From an uncultured Thermofilaceae archaeon (GTDB taxonomy: Archaea; Thermoproteota; Thermoprotei; Thermofilales; Thermofilaceae): a stretch of DNA of 64,000 bases. The stretch's first letter is position 1. The number at the start of each line of letters is the position of its first letter. A program made the position numbers and the translations under genes. A model generated the notes under the pieces. The model had not been told where the DNA came from. It worked only from the letters and a program-made list of their open reading frames with translations, and did not search any database. Location: the NCBI GenBank assembly GCA_938036345.1, contig CALHPJ010000001.1, forward strand, positions 1 to 64,000, read 5' to 3'. Shown piece by piece: positions 40,103-49,392 of this stretch.

Positions 40103-41133
40103 GTGTAGTCGAGGAAATTCTGAAATCCGGCAGCGTGGCGGTATACTTACAGAGAAACTACGAGGTTATACGGCAAGTTGTAGCCGAGAGCCTGGCTTCC
40201 AGGGGTTTCATCTTGGAGCCGCTTAGCAAAGCTACCAGCCGGGACTGGGTAAAGAAACTGCTGTGGACAGCCCTGCCGGAGAGGATAATGGAGGGGAGCG
40301 GAGCTTTCATTTACGTGCCCCCCGGCGTGAAAATCCACGCGCCCCTGACACTTTGTTTCGTCGTAAGCAAGGGTTCGCAGAAAGTCCACAATGTAGTAGT
40401 TATCGATAGAGGTAGCGAAGTTACTTTAACCTCAGCTTGCTCCAGTGTAGGATCCGGCACAGTCCACGAGGGTTACACGGAGGTTTTCTTGGGCTACGGT
40501 GCTAAGCTGCACTACTTCATGTCGCATAGCTGGATGAGGGAGACTGAAGTAGTAGCGGAAAGTGGGATCGTCGCCGAAGAGAACTCCAGCTTCGATTACC
40601 TGTACACATGCCTCAGGGCTCCGGCCACCATTTCCTCAGCAACCAGAGCCAGGCTTAAGAGAGGGGCCTCCGCCTCTCTCTCGACAATTTACGTTGCAAG
40701 CCCCAACTCTAAATCCAAGCTGGGTTCCAGCATAGTTCTAGCGGAGGAGGGGAGCACCGGAGAAATATCATCCAGAGTGGTCGCCGGTAGGGGGAGCTAC
40801 GTGAGTCTACCGGCGGAGATTGAGGCAGGGGCGCCGGACACGAGGGGGCACATAGAGTGTCGCAGCCTGCAGGTAGCCCCGGATGCTTATGTGGAGACAA
40901 TCCCGGTTCTCCGCTCGCTTAGCGGTGGATCACAGTTAACGCACGAGGCCGCTATTGGTAAAATATCGGACGAGGAGCTGGGCTATCTGATGTCTAAAGG
41001 CTTTACGGAGGAAGAGGCTACAACTCTCCTAGTTCGGGGTTTCCTCGAGCTGGGCGTGAAAAAGGTGCCTGAGCCACTGAAGCCGCAGGTGGAGGCTCTC
41101 GCACGGTTGCTAGCTAGGAAGGCGATAGGATAA
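40099..41133 (+). CDS. sufB: SufB/SufD-family Fe-S scaffold protein
   Basis: Scaffold component that forms a complex with SufC. The 344 residues have a short helical N-terminus, the long beta-helix core (about 70-270, including YVPPGVKIHAPL and the TLTSACSSVGS segment), and the C-terminal HEAAIGKISDEELGYLMSKGF typical of SufB/D. The length is below bacterial SufB (about 480-500), matching the short scaffold of minimal SUF-like (SMS) systems. The SufB versus SufD label is not certain. Confidence 0.88.
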   Translation: MSVVEEILKSGSVAVYLQRNYEVIRQVVAESLASRGFILEPLSKATSRDWVKKLLWTALPERIMEGSGAFIYVPPGVKIHAPLTLCFVVSKGSQKVHNVVVIDRGSEVTLTSACSSVGSGTVHEGYTEVFLGYGAKLHYFMSHSWMRETEVVAESGIVAEENSSFDYLYTCLRAPATISSATRARLKRGASASLSTIYVASPNSKSKLGSSIVLAEEGSTGEISSRVVAGRGSYVSLPAEIEAGAPDTRGHIECRSLQVAPDAYVETIPVLRSLSGGSQLTHEAAIGKISDEELGYLMSKGFTEEEATTLLVRGFLELGVKKVPEPLKPQVEALARLLARKAIG

Positions 41134-41159
41134 ATTTAGTTAAGGAACGCTGGGGTCCT

Positions 41160-41738
41160 ATGCCGCGCCCCCTGATATTCTCAAAAGAATACCTCAGGGA
41201 CCTGCTCGAGGGACGCAAAACCGGCACTATTAGGCTGGGCAGCGCTAGGTATAAGGTCGGCGACGTGGTGCTTGTATACTGCGGTGGCTTCATTCTTGGA
41301 AAGGCCAGGATAACCAGTGTTACGCACAAGAGGGTCGTAGATTTAACTGAGGAAGATGCCCTGCGCGACGGTTTCGACAGCTACGGAGACCTGATAAGGG
41401 CTTTAAAGCAGCATTACCCTAATCTTAAACCGGACACTCCGCTAACCGCACTAACTTTTGAATGGGTTGAGAAAGCGGATCAATTGCGCACTGACACCGA
41501 GTACAGCTGGAGATATGACAAAAGCCCTGCAGAGGTAGCCAGCCTAGCCATTGCGAATTTAAAGCTAGAACCGGAAGAGCTGAAAGTACTAAGGACATTT
41601 CTCGAATGCGGCAGTATAAGGGCTGCCGCGCGTAAGCTCGGGGCCCTCTCTCGAAGAGCCCTTATCCGTGCAGTGTTGAGAGATGCGGCCGAAAAGCTAG
41701 TAAGGAAAGGATTGGTAAATTACATTGACAAACTTTAA
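41160..41738 (+). CDS. ASCH-domain protein with C-terminal helix-turn-helix
   Basis: A 192-residue protein. Residues 1-110 match the ASCH (PUA-like) fold: FSKEYLRDLLEGRKTGTIRLG, VGDVVLVYCGG, then ITSVTHKRVVDLTEEDALRDGF and LTFEWV. ASCH domains bind RNA or nucleotides. The remaining 80 residues are helical and end in a helix-turn-helix-like segment (SIRAAARKLGALSRRALIRA). The start is ATG 41160, 27 bases after sufB. A combined RNA/DNA-binding regulator is an inference. Confidence 0.8.
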   Translation: MPRPLIFSKEYLRDLLEGRKTGTIRLGSARYKVGDVVLVYCGGFILGKARITSVTHKRVVDLTEEDALRDGFDSYGDLIRALKQHYPNLKPDTPLTALTFEWVEKADQLRTDTEYSWRYDKSPAEVASLAIANLKLEPEELKVLRTFLECGSIRAAARKLGALSRRALIRAVLRDAAEKLVRKGLVNYIDKL

Positions 41739-41865
41739 AACTAAATTGCTGCGAACGTAAAGTTTGTAAAAGAAACATATTAGTTATAATAGTCTTATAT
41801 CAAGTTAGTACTTCTACTTCTTAACAGATACTTTTTTAAGGAGTTATGTTGTTAGAGGCTAGACA
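41739..41865 (+). promoter_or_regulatory. A/T-rich upstream region of the Lhr helicase gene
   Basis: A 127-base gap unusually rich in A/T compared with the rest of the window. It contains several TATA-like words (ttataatagtc near 41795-41805, tacttttttaagg at 41827-41839). The last one is about 33 bases before ATG 41866. I see no sRNA boxes or inverted repeats worth naming. Confidence 0.4.
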
Positions 41866-44517
41866 ATGATCAGCTACGCTACAAAGGAGTGCTCTAAAGA
41901 GGAAGTTCTGAGCCTGCTTCATCCGCTCGTAGCCGAGTGGTTTTCCCGAAAGTACAAGGACTTAACACCTCCCCAAAGGCTTGGCGTGCTTCCCATTTAC
42001 TTGAGGAAGAACGTGTTGATATCAAGCCCCACCGGCACTGGGAAGACTTTGACAGCGTTCCTCGTCGTGATAAGCGAGCTCATCAGGCTGGCGCTGGAGG
42101 GGAGGCTCGAAGACGAGGTTTACGCAGTGTATGTCTCCCCGCTGAGAGCTTTGAACAACGATATCTACAGGAACCTTGAGGAGCCGCTGAGCGAGGTAAG
42201 GAGACTGGCTGAGGAGAAGGGAGTTGGGCTACCCGAGATCAGGCACGCAGTTAGAACGGGAGATACGCCTTCCAACGACCGGCAGAAGATGCTTAGGAAA
42301 CCCCCCCACATATTGATCACCACGCCGGAGACTTTGGCCATAACCCTTGTAGCGCCAAGGTTTAGGGAGAAGCTGAGAGGAGTTGAGTGGGTGATCGTGG
42401 ACGAGGTGCACAGTCTCGCCGAAAGTAAGAGGGGCGCACACCTGACTCTGAGCTTGGAGCGGCTTGAGGAGCTGGTTAGGCAGCCATTCACGCGCATAGG
42501 GCTTTCCGCAACTATAAACCCCTTAGAGGAGGTCGCGCTCTTCCTGGTGGGCTATAACGATGAGGGACGGCCGAGGGATTGCACGATAGTTGACGCCAGG
42601 TACGTGAAGAGGAAGGACATCAAGGTCCTCTGCCCGGTCCCCGACCTTGTGCACACGCCCTCGAACGTCTTGCAGGCGAGGATGTACGAGCTGCTCCACG
42701 CCCTGGTTAAAAGGTATAAGACGTCGCTGGTTTTCACTAACACACGCAGCGGTACCGAGAGAGTAGTTTTCCACCTGAAATTGCTTGCCAAGGAGAAGGG
42801 TGGTTTCGACGAGTCGCAGGTGATGGCCCATCACGGCTCTCTGTCTAGGCTCGTCAGGCATGAAGTTGAGGATAAACTGAAAGCCGGGCAGTTAAAGGCA
42901 GTAGTGAGTTCTACTTCGCTCGAACTTGGAATAGACATTGGCCATATAGACGTCGTTATACAACTGGGTTCTCCGAAATCGGTGACAAGGTGCCTGCAGC
43001 GCATAGGGCGCAGCGGGCACAGGCTGCACGATACGATTAGGGGGAGGATGGTTTGCGTTGACAGGGATGATTTAGTGGAGGTAGCGGTTATGGTTAGAGA
43101 GGCGTACAGAAACCACCTGGATAAAGTGCATATTCCGCAAAATTGCCTCGATGTGCTGGCGCAGCATATCGTGGGCATGGCTATAGAACGGAAATGGAGG
43201 CTTGACGAAGCATTCAGGCTGATAAAGCGTAGTTACTGCTACAGAAATATCTCCATGGATGACTTTATTAGAACGCTTAAGTATCTTTCAGGGAATTATT
43301 CGAATCTAGAAAGCCATAAAGTCTATGGGAAAATATGGTTTGACGAAAACGAGGGAGTATTCGGTAGGAGGGGGAAGTTCGCCAGAGTTATTTACACGTT
43401 GAATGTGGGTACTATACCAGAGGAAGTTAACATAAAGGTTTACACTACGGGGGGTAAGTACGTCGGTAATATTGAGGAGGAGTTCCTCGAAAGGCTTGTC
43501 CCTGGTGACCGGTTCGTACTAGGAGGTAAGGTCTACGAGTTCATCAGCTCTGAAGGAAACCGCGCACTGGTTAAACCGGCCTACGACATGAAGCCAACAG
43601 TACCGAGCTGGTTTTCGGAAATGCTTCCGTTAAGCTATGATTTAGCCGTTAAGATCGGGGAGTTCAGGGATAAAATGTTCAACTGGCTTAAAGAAGGTGT
43701 TCCGAAGGAGAAGATAATCAAGTACCTCCTTAAGAACTGTCACGCTGATGAGGTAGCAGCGGAGGCGGTCTACGAGTATTTTCTCGAAATGGTAAGGTTC
43801 CTTAGAGCGGTTGGCGTAGGCGAGCACCCCTCTCACAAGGTAATTCTAGTTGAGAAGTACATCGACGAGGAAGGGAGGCTCCACCACGTTTTCCACGCCC
43901 TTTACGGCCGCAAGACGAACGATGCCCTTTCCCACGCTTTAGCCTACCTGGCTACAGTTAAAGCTGGTGTTAACGTTGGAGTAGCTGTTCACGACAACGG
44001 TTTCGCCATAGTGTATCCGCCCGGAGTCAAACCTCCGGTGACGTTAAGCGATATAAAGAGTGACGAGCTTGAGGATCTGCTGAAGAAGTCCATTACCAAC
44101 ACCGAGCTTCTAAGGAGGAGGTTCAGGCATGTCGCTACGAGGGCTTTGATGATCCTCCGGAACTACAAGGGGCACGAGATCAGCGTGGAGAAGCAGCAGA
44201 CGAACGCACAGGCGCTGCTGAAGGTCGTGAAAGAGCTTGGCGACGACTTCCCTGTGCTTAAGGAGACATACAGGGAGATATTGGAGGATTATATGGATGT
44301 GGAACACGCAAAGGAGGTCCTGCGGCAAATCGAGAGCGGAAGGATAAGGCTTGTCGAAATGCCAAAGCTGAAAGTCCCATCACCTTTCGCGTACAATATT
44401 GTGTTAGAGGGACTCAGCGATGTTGTGCTCATGGAGGATAAAAGGCTGATGATGGCTAAGTTCCACGAGCGGCTAATGCAGATGCTCGCTGAAACGCGTG
44501 CATCTCACACTCGATGA
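41866..44517 (+). CDS. lhr: Lhr-family superfamily 2 DNA/RNA helicase
   Basis: Large helicase-related protein, linked to DNA repair and RNA metabolism in archaea. The 883 residues contain motif I SSPTGTGKT (53-61), VSPLRALNND, TTPETLA, motif II DEVHSLAESKRG near 179-190, motif III GLSATI, then VFTNTRSGTER, SLELGIDIG and QRIGRSGHR (motifs IV-VI), the Lhr winged-helix/core domains, and a C-terminal DUF-like region. Length fits archaeal aLhr. The end overlaps the convergent pyrD gene by 13 bases. Confidence 0.92.
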   Translation: MISYATKECSKEEVLSLLHPLVAEWFSRKYKDLTPPQRLGVLPIYLRKNVLISSPTGTGKTLTAFLVVISELIRLALEGRLEDEVYAVYVSPLRALNNDIYRNLEEPLSEVRRLAEEKGVGLPEIRHAVRTGDTPSNDRQKMLRKPPHILITTPETLAITLVAPRFREKLRGVEWVIVDEVHSLAESKRGAHLTLSLERLEELVRQPFTRIGLSATINPLEEVALFLVGYNDEGRPRDCTIVDARYVKRKDIKVLCPVPDLVHTPSNVLQARMYELLHALVKRYKTSLVFTNTRSGTERVVFHLKLLAKEKGGFDESQVMAHHGSLSRLVRHEVEDKLKAGQLKAVVSSTSLELGIDIGHIDVVIQLGSPKSVTRCLQRIGRSGHRLHDTIRGRMVCVDRDDLVEVAVMVREAYRNHLDKVHIPQNCLDVLAQHIVGMAIERKWRLDEAFRLIKRSYCYRNISMDDFIRTLKYLSGNYSNLESHKVYGKIWFDENEGVFGRRGKFARVIYTLNVGTIPEEVNIKVYTTGGKYVGNIEEEFLERLVPGDRFVLGGKVYEFISSEGNRALVKPAYDMKPTVPSWFSEMLPLSYDLAVKIGEFRDKMFNWLKEGVPKEKIIKYLLKNCHADEVAAEAVYEYFLEMVRFLRAVGVGEHPSHKVILVEKYIDEEGRLHHVFHALYGRKTNDALSHALAYLATVKAGVNVGVAVHDNGFAIVYPPGVKPPVTLSDIKSDELEDLLKKSITNTELLRRRFRHVATRALMILRNYKGHEISVEKQQTNAQALLKVVKELGDDFPVLKETYREILEDYMDVEHAKEVLRQIESGRIRLVEMPKLKVPSPFAYNIVLEGLSDVVLMEDKRLMMAKFHERLMQMLAETRASHTR

Positions 44518-45392
44518 GCTAATCCCACCATTTCCCTTACGCTCGCGAAACCCTCGTTAGCGAGGTACTCCCTTATGCCGCTTACGATTGAGCCTATTAC
44601 CTCGAAGCCTCGCCTAAGCGCCGATGCCACGCCTACCGCCGATGCACCAGCGAGCATAAACTCGACAGCTTCCTCCCAGCTTTCAACACCCCCGACGCCG
44701 ATTATTGGGAAACCTGGGAATTCCTCGTAGAGCTCGTATACGGCTCGAACGGCAACCGGATGAATCGCAGGGCCGGATAAACCCCCGTAAACCCCGCCCA
44801 GTACCGGTCTCCTTGCCCACACGTTGATAGCCATCCCCTTGAGCGTGTTTATGGCCACTAACACGTCAGCACCAGCTTCGATGGCCTTGCTCGCTACAAG
44901 CCTCAGGTCGCCATGGGCGGAGAGCTTAACGAAGACTGGGAGGGGGAGACTCTTCAATGCCGATACTATCTCGGCTACCAGGCCGGGATCGGACATTATC
45001 TCGATACCGTAACCCTTCGCGTGCGGGCATGAGGCGTTTAGCTCGATTGCGTCAGCCGCCAGTAGGTGTTCGGCTATTTTTACGGCCTCGTCTGGAGCAG
45101 CCGCCCCAATGCTGGCTATTACCGGGACCCTCAACACCTCCTTCGCCCTGCGTACCACCGTCCCCATCTCGGAGGCGCCCGGGTTCGGCAACCCCATCGA
45201 GTTCAGCAACCCATACTCCAGCTCGTAGATTACCGGGTTCGGGTGACCTGTTCTCTCCTTCAGGGTCGTGGTCTTCGTGGTCACGGCGGCGGCGCCAGCC
45301 TCCTCAGCCCTTTTCATAAGGCCCACGCTGACTCCAAGAACTCCTGAAGCAACTATAAGTGGGTTTTTAAGGTCCAAAGAAGCTATTCTCAC
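44505..45392 (-). CDS. pyrD: Dihydroorotate dehydrogenase (class 1B catalytic subunit)
   Basis: FMN enzyme oxidising dihydroorotate to orotate. The 295 residues show LKNPLIVASGVLG near the N-terminus, KTTT, the catalytic cysteine in ELNASCPHAKGYG, VKLSAHG, and GVGGVESWEEAVEFMLAGASAVGV. Pairing with PyrK marks class 1B, which uses NAD through PyrK. GTG 45392 gives the normal family start, with AGGAGGT about 12 bases upstream; in-frame ATGs at 45416 and 45425 overlap pyrC and are possible. Confidence 0.93.
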   Translation of the reverse strand: MRIASLDLKNPLIVASGVLGVSVGLMKRAEEAGAAAVTTKTTTLKERTGHPNPVIYELEYGLLNSMGLPNPGASEMGTVVRRAKEVLRVPVIASIGAAAPDEAVKIAEHLLAADAIELNASCPHAKGYGIEIMSDPGLVAEIVSALKSLPLPVFVKLSAHGDLRLVASKAIEAGADVLVAINTLKGMAINVWARRPVLGGVYGGLSGPAIHPVAVRAVYELYEEFPGFPIIGVGGVESWEEAVEFMLAGASAVGVASALRRGFEVIGSIVSGIREYLANEGFASVREMVGLAHRV

Positions 45393-46719
45393 TCCGAGAC
45401 CAATACCTCCTGCCATACCCCTCATTCACCAGCACGTCTTCATCTTCGAGAGCTTGCACCCCTCTTACGAAAACCTTTCTCACCTTTCCAACCACTTCAA
45501 AGCCTTCGAAAGGAGTGTACTTGGCTTTGCTCTTCATGTCCCCGCCCCTAACTCTCCATCTTTCTCCTAAATCCATGAGTACGAGGTCCGCGTCGGAGCC
45601 CACTTTAATCCGACCTTTTGGTACTCCGAGAAGTTTCGCCGGAGAGCTTGAATACAGCTCCAACACGCTTAGCGGCACTTCACAGCGAGCTACAAGCGTC
45701 ATCAGCAGGGGTAGGCAGAGTTCGAGACCCGGGAAACCCGCGGGTACTCTATCGTAATTTTCGGCTATCTTTTCCTCTAATTTATGAGGTGCATGGTCCG
45801 TAACGATTGCATCGAGAACGCCGCTCTTCAATGCCCGCTGCATCAATCTCACGTCGCGCTCCTTACGAAGCGGCGGGTTTACTTTCGCTATACCTTTGAA
45901 TTTCTCGACAGTACTCGAGTCGAGAAGGAGATAGTGAATAGCTGTATCAATGGATGCTCCAACCTTCAGCTTAGCTTTGAGAGCAGCTCTCAGAGCCGCT
46001 GCCGAGCTTAAGTGAGTCAAATGCAGCCTAAAACCTATCCTTGAGCTTAGCAAAGCTAACCTACGTATTGCTAGCGCCTCGCCCTCAGCTGGCCGCCTCA
46101 GGGAGTGACTCTCAAAGCTGTTCGACTCGAGCCTGCCAGCAAGGTTCAGCAGCAGGGGGTCCTCGGCGTGGGCAACTGCAAGAAGACCTAGCCGTTTAGC
46201 TTCTCTAAGCACGTCTACGAGCTCCTCGCGCAGCTGGTCCTCCGGGTAGATTTTTAGCCCAACTAACCCGAAGGCAGCCATACGCTCCAGTTCCCTGCTT
46301 TGGAACGGCACCCCAGCGTAAAAGCCGTAGTCCACCAAAGCCCTTTTGCTGGCAACCTCCTCTTTTGCCTTTAAAATCTCCAAATTGCGTGCAGGCGGCT
46401 GATTGTTTGGCATGTCAGCAACAAACGTTACGCCGCCGGCCAGTGCGGAGAGCGTACCAGTGTACCAGTCTTCTTTATCTGACTCGTTCAGATCCCTCAT
46501 GTGGACGTGCATGTCGACCATCCCTGGCAACACAAGGGTTTTCTCGCTCGCTTGGATCACTCTCTCCGCAAAGGGGGCGCGAGAGAGTTTTCCTATCCAC
46601 GCTATTTTCTCATCCTCGATTCCGACAGCCGCGTCGATTAAGCTACCTTCAACATAGATTTTACCTGAAATAATGAGGTCCAAGCTATGTGGGGAGGGGG
46701 ACTCTCTTTCCGGATGCAT
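45367..46719 (-). CDS. pyrC: Dihydroorotase
   Basis: Cyclises carbamoyl aspartate to dihydroorotate. Read from ATG 46719 (450 residues) it shows the metal motif HVHMRD (71-76), the carboxylated lysine in GLKIYPED near 155, further histidines in AHAED and HLTHLSS, and the catalytic Asp in VTDHAPH, so the binuclear site is complete. This is an amidohydrolase class I/III enzyme. Upstream in-frame starts up to 46782 lie inside pyrK; GGTGGCGGG stands just before ATG 46719. The stop overlaps pyrD. Confidence 0.92.
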   Translation of the reverse strand: MHPERESPSPHSLDLIISGKIYVEGSLIDAAVGIEDEKIAWIGKLSRAPFAERVIQASEKTLVLPGMVDMHVHMRDLNESDKEDWYTGTLSALAGGVTFVADMPNNQPPARNLEILKAKEEVASKRALVDYGFYAGVPFQSRELERMAAFGLVGLKIYPEDQLREELVDVLREAKRLGLLAVAHAEDPLLLNLAGRLESNSFESHSLRRPAEGEALAIRRLALLSSRIGFRLHLTHLSSAAALRAALKAKLKVGASIDTAIHYLLLDSSTVEKFKGIAKVNPPLRKERDVRLMQRALKSGVLDAIVTDHAPHKLEEKIAENYDRVPAGFPGLELCLPLLMTLVARCEVPLSVLELYSSSPAKLLGVPKGRIKVGSDADLVLMDLGERWRVRGGDMKSKAKYTPFEGFEVVGKVRKVFVRGVQALEDEDVLVNEGYGRRYWSRSENSFFGP

Positions 46720-47482
46720 CCCGCCACCACTTTCCAAAATCATCAACTTGGATAAGCTTGTAACCGTTAAAAACGGGACCATCCCAGCAGACCCGTAGAC
46801 CTTGCGGTTCTAAGGTGCACGACCCGCAAATCCCTATACCGCATTTTATTAACCTCTCCAGGGAGGCCTGTACTTCGATTCCGGCATTCATTGCCATGCG
46901 GACAACGCGCTCCATCATTTGCTCCCTACCGCAGGTGTAGACAATGTCGTAACGAGAACTCGATAGGATGCTAGAAACCAGCTCTGTCAACTGGCCTTTG
47001 AATCCCACACTTCCATCTTCCGTAGCCACGAACACTCGGTCCGCCAATTTCTCAAACTCCTCCACTAGCATGACATTGCGGTTCTCTCGGAAGCCTAGGG
47101 CCACTGTTACCCGAGAACCAGCTTCCCTGAGCATCGATGCCAGGTAGAGCATGGGGGCTGCTCCGTAACCTCCAGCTACAATCAACGCTTCGCCTTGCGT
47201 AATCTCAAATCCTTTCCCTAAAGGTCCCCGTAAGAAAAACCTGCAACCCTCTCTGATGTTGTTATGTATGTAGCTTGTTACAACCCCCTTCCTAGCTATT
47301 ATCAGCTTAAGCAGAGAGTCTTTCTCCCACGCGACGCTTATCGGTATTTCACCTACACGTGGCATCCAGACCATAACGAATTGGCCCGGTTTGGAGCCGA
47401 GCTTCCTATCGAGCCTGAGCAAGTACTCGTTAACATTCTCGCATAGCTTGGAAACCCTCTCCACGCGGGCTAGTAGATACAT
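46685..47482 (-). CDS. pyrK: Dihydroorotate dehydrogenase electron-transfer subunit
   Basis: FAD and 2Fe-2S protein that passes electrons from PyrD to NAD. The 265 residues have an N-terminal flavin domain (PGQFVMVWMPRVGEIPISV), an NAD domain (ALIVAGGYGAAPMLYLA) and the cluster cysteines KCGIGICGSC plus a later Cys in LRVCWDGP. ATG 47482 lies about 24 bases after a minus-strand gtattttaacc; a longer frame goes upstream through that box. It is the first gene of pyrK-pyrC-pyrD. Confidence 0.92.
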   Translation of the reverse strand: MYLLARVERVSKLCENVNEYLLRLDRKLGSKPGQFVMVWMPRVGEIPISVAWEKDSLLKLIIARKGVVTSYIHNNIREGCRFFLRGPLGKGFEITQGEALIVAGGYGAAPMLYLASMLREAGSRVTVALGFRENRNVMLVEEFEKLADRVFVATEDGSVGFKGQLTELVSSILSSSRYDIVYTCGREQMMERVVRMAMNAGIEVQASLERLIKCGIGICGSCTLEPQGLRVCWDGPVFNGYKLIQVDDFGKWWRDASGKRVPLPT

Positions 47483-47623
47483 CGGGCCCCCTCTTCCCCG
47501 GTTAAAATACAGTGACGCTTTAACAGTTTTATCAGGATGGGGGGAGTGCTGGGAGTGCCGCAAGCTGTCAGCACAGCCGGTTGGAGATTCATGGTAAAAG
47601 AGCGATTTTATGTAACCTTATGC

Positions 47624-48172
47624 TTATCTTTTGAAGGATATGCGCTGCTTTAATATGCTCTCTATTATTGCTGCGGCATCGCTGAAGTCTAGATTCGTAG
47701 TGTCGAGCATCATATCGTAAAGTGTTGGATCCATAAATGGCTTCTTGTAGTACCTCTCGGTAAGCCTCTCCCTATCGGCGTCGCTATGCTCGACTTCCCC
47801 TCGAGCTTCCTCTATGCTGATGTTCCTCCTCTTAGCAACTCTCTCCGTTCTTGTCTCCTTATCTGCGTACAGGAAAACTTTCAGCGTGACTGGCTGGTTG
47901 AGAACCATCAGGGCTGTGCGACCTTCAACAATGACGCCTCCCTCCCTCACATAATCGATGGCGATGTTCCTAACTAAATCCTCAAGGTCTATTTCACCAT
48001 CCCTAGCCATATAGGCGAGCTCTGCAAATGAGATACGTCTCTCATCCACTATTATCCTAATGATGCGCTCGCTATTGACTACTCGAAGGCCGGTACGCTT
48101 AGCAAGCTCCTGCGCAACTGAGGTGCAGCCCGCGCCCAGCATTCCCGGAATTAAAACTACCGCGCGCTCCAC
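47624..48172 (-). CDS. Cytidylate-kinase-like P-loop protein
   Basis: A 182-residue NMP-kinase-like protein resembling the cytidylate_kin2 group: PGMLGAGCTSVAQELAKRTG at the nucleotide loop, an IVEGRTALMVL segment near 78-88, and the YADKETRTERVAKRRNISIEEA lid. The canonical lysine of the P-loop is Cys16, so catalysis by the usual route is doubtful, though this group often departs from the consensus. A minus-strand taaatatattt box at about 48197-48209 is about 30 bases before the ATG. It lies next to the pyr genes. Confidence 0.75.
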   Translation of the reverse strand: MERAVVLIPGMLGAGCTSVAQELAKRTGLRVVNSERIIRIIVDERRISFAELAYMARDGEIDLEDLVRNIAIDYVREGGVIVEGRTALMVLNQPVTLKVFLYADKETRTERVAKRRNISIEEARGEVEHSDADRERLTERYYKKPFMDPTLYDMMLDTTNLDFSDAAAIIESILKQRISFKR

Positions 48173-48321
48173 GCCTATTTCCCCGCTAGTGAAGTAAATA
48201 TATTTGACGCACTGGGTCTGAACTACGCTGTCCTTAGTGGACTACATAGCTCTTGAGCTGCATCTTTCTCAGCTGGAGTCCTCGGCTCGGCACCCCCTCG
48301 GGGAACCCGTGGCCCCTGCAT
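48173..48321 (-). other. Presumed 3' flank of the decayed TnpB element
   Basis: Beyond the decayed tnpB stop lies a GC-rich stretch with short palindromes: GGGGTG-type ccccctcgggg (48290-48300), agctcttgagct (48249-48260) and gtccttagtggac (48231-48243). In IS605-type elements the right end and guide-RNA scaffold occupy this place, so a remnant is likely. The end boundary cannot be set from one copy. Confidence 0.35.
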
Positions 48322-49392
48322 TCAAAGGCTAAGCGCTGCTACGACGCCGCGGTCATGACCGCCTCGCACTTCCCGCACCTCACCAGCCTGCCCATAGGCA
48401 GCCGTGCCGCCTGAACAGAGAGGCAGGTCGGCGAGGCATCCCTCGGGTCTATATATTTCACGTCCGATCCAAAACACTTCGGCTTGTATTCCAGCGCGCG
48501 TGAAAGCTCCGGGCATTCCACTTCGCGGTCTTCTTCTTTCTGGAGCCGTTGAGCCTCTGCTCCTTGATATTTTTGGTCCTCGGGGATCGCTCTGCAGTTC
48601 TTCCCCTTGAGCCCCCTCGCTATCTGCGTCATCAACTTGTACATGGAGTCCCTGGCTCTATTCCTCCCTCGTTTCGAGTATCTCTCGGGCAGCCTTTTCG
48701 CGGTCTTCGGCTTGCGCTTCACCAGCTTCTGAATCCTCTGCCTCTTCATCTCTAGTATGCTCCTGGATGTGGTTCAGCTCACTAAGGTTGTAGCGCTTGA
48801 CCCCCCGGTCTGTGAGCGTAGTGACGTTCGTCAAGTTAATGTCGAATAATGCCCATTCGTCTACTTTCGGCTTAACTCCCCTGTTACTAGTCTTTTCCGT
48901 GAGGATCAGCCCTCCAACTTCTATCGAAGTCTTTTAGAAGCCACAGGTACTTCACCGGATCCACCTCTAGGTACCTTTCTCGCGGTGTGATACCTACCCT
49001 TAGTAGTGTCATTTCTAAAAGTGAAGAGCGCGCTTCTAAGTAGACCGTCCTCCTCGTCATTTGGGGCCTAGTTTTCGCTTTCCCACGGCTGTAAAGCGCC
49101 ACCCACCCCTTCACGAGGCTGAGAGTCGAGTTTATCACGGAGTCCACGTAATGCTTCGAAAACCTTCGGTCTTTCAAGAGCGCATCGCGAAGAGCCTTCC
49201 TCTCCTCGCTCGCGAACTTTAGGTATGCCTTCCCCTTTGACATCTTCACGCGGAGGAAAACTGCGGCTGGAGCCCGCTTCTTCAATTTGAAGTACGCGTT
49301 GATTACTCCCTTGGCTAAGCCCTGAGCATCTACCGGCAGCAGGACTTTGTAACTTCTGAAGGCCACCGTTCCTCTTTCTCGAGCTTGACCAT
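48322..49392 (-). pseudogene. Decayed IS605-family TnpB (RNA-guided nuclease) gene
   Basis: Pieces of a TnpB in different frames of the minus strand. The ancestral ATG at 49392 reads MVKLEKE and then shifts frame into TVAFRSYKVLLPVDAQGLAK (open 49373 to 48887). A second frame gives GVKPKVDEWALFDINLTNVT, with the RuvC-I Asp. A third gives RIQKLVKRKPKTAKRLPERYSKR to VKYIDPRD and a zinc-ribbon half (VRCGKC). A last shift gives DRGVVAALSL and the stop at 48322. At least four frameshifts make it inactive. No tnpA is adjacent. Confidence 0.85.

Noticed and set aside
40099-41133. Calling the scaffold SufD instead of SufB
   Set aside because: The protein is a short, single scaffold paired with SufC; with no second SufB/D gene it must act as the general scaffold, so I kept SufB with a caution.
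44957-45347. Plus-strand frames of about 100 codons opposite pyrD
   Set aside because: They are rich in Arg, Pro and Ser, typical of antisense shadows; pyrD's catalytic motifs on the minus strand explain the region.
47624-48172. Straight assignment as cytidylate kinase (cmk)
   Set aside because: The P-loop lysine is replaced by cysteine (GAGCTS) and the match is to the looser cytidylate-kinase-like group, so the specific enzyme name is not justified.
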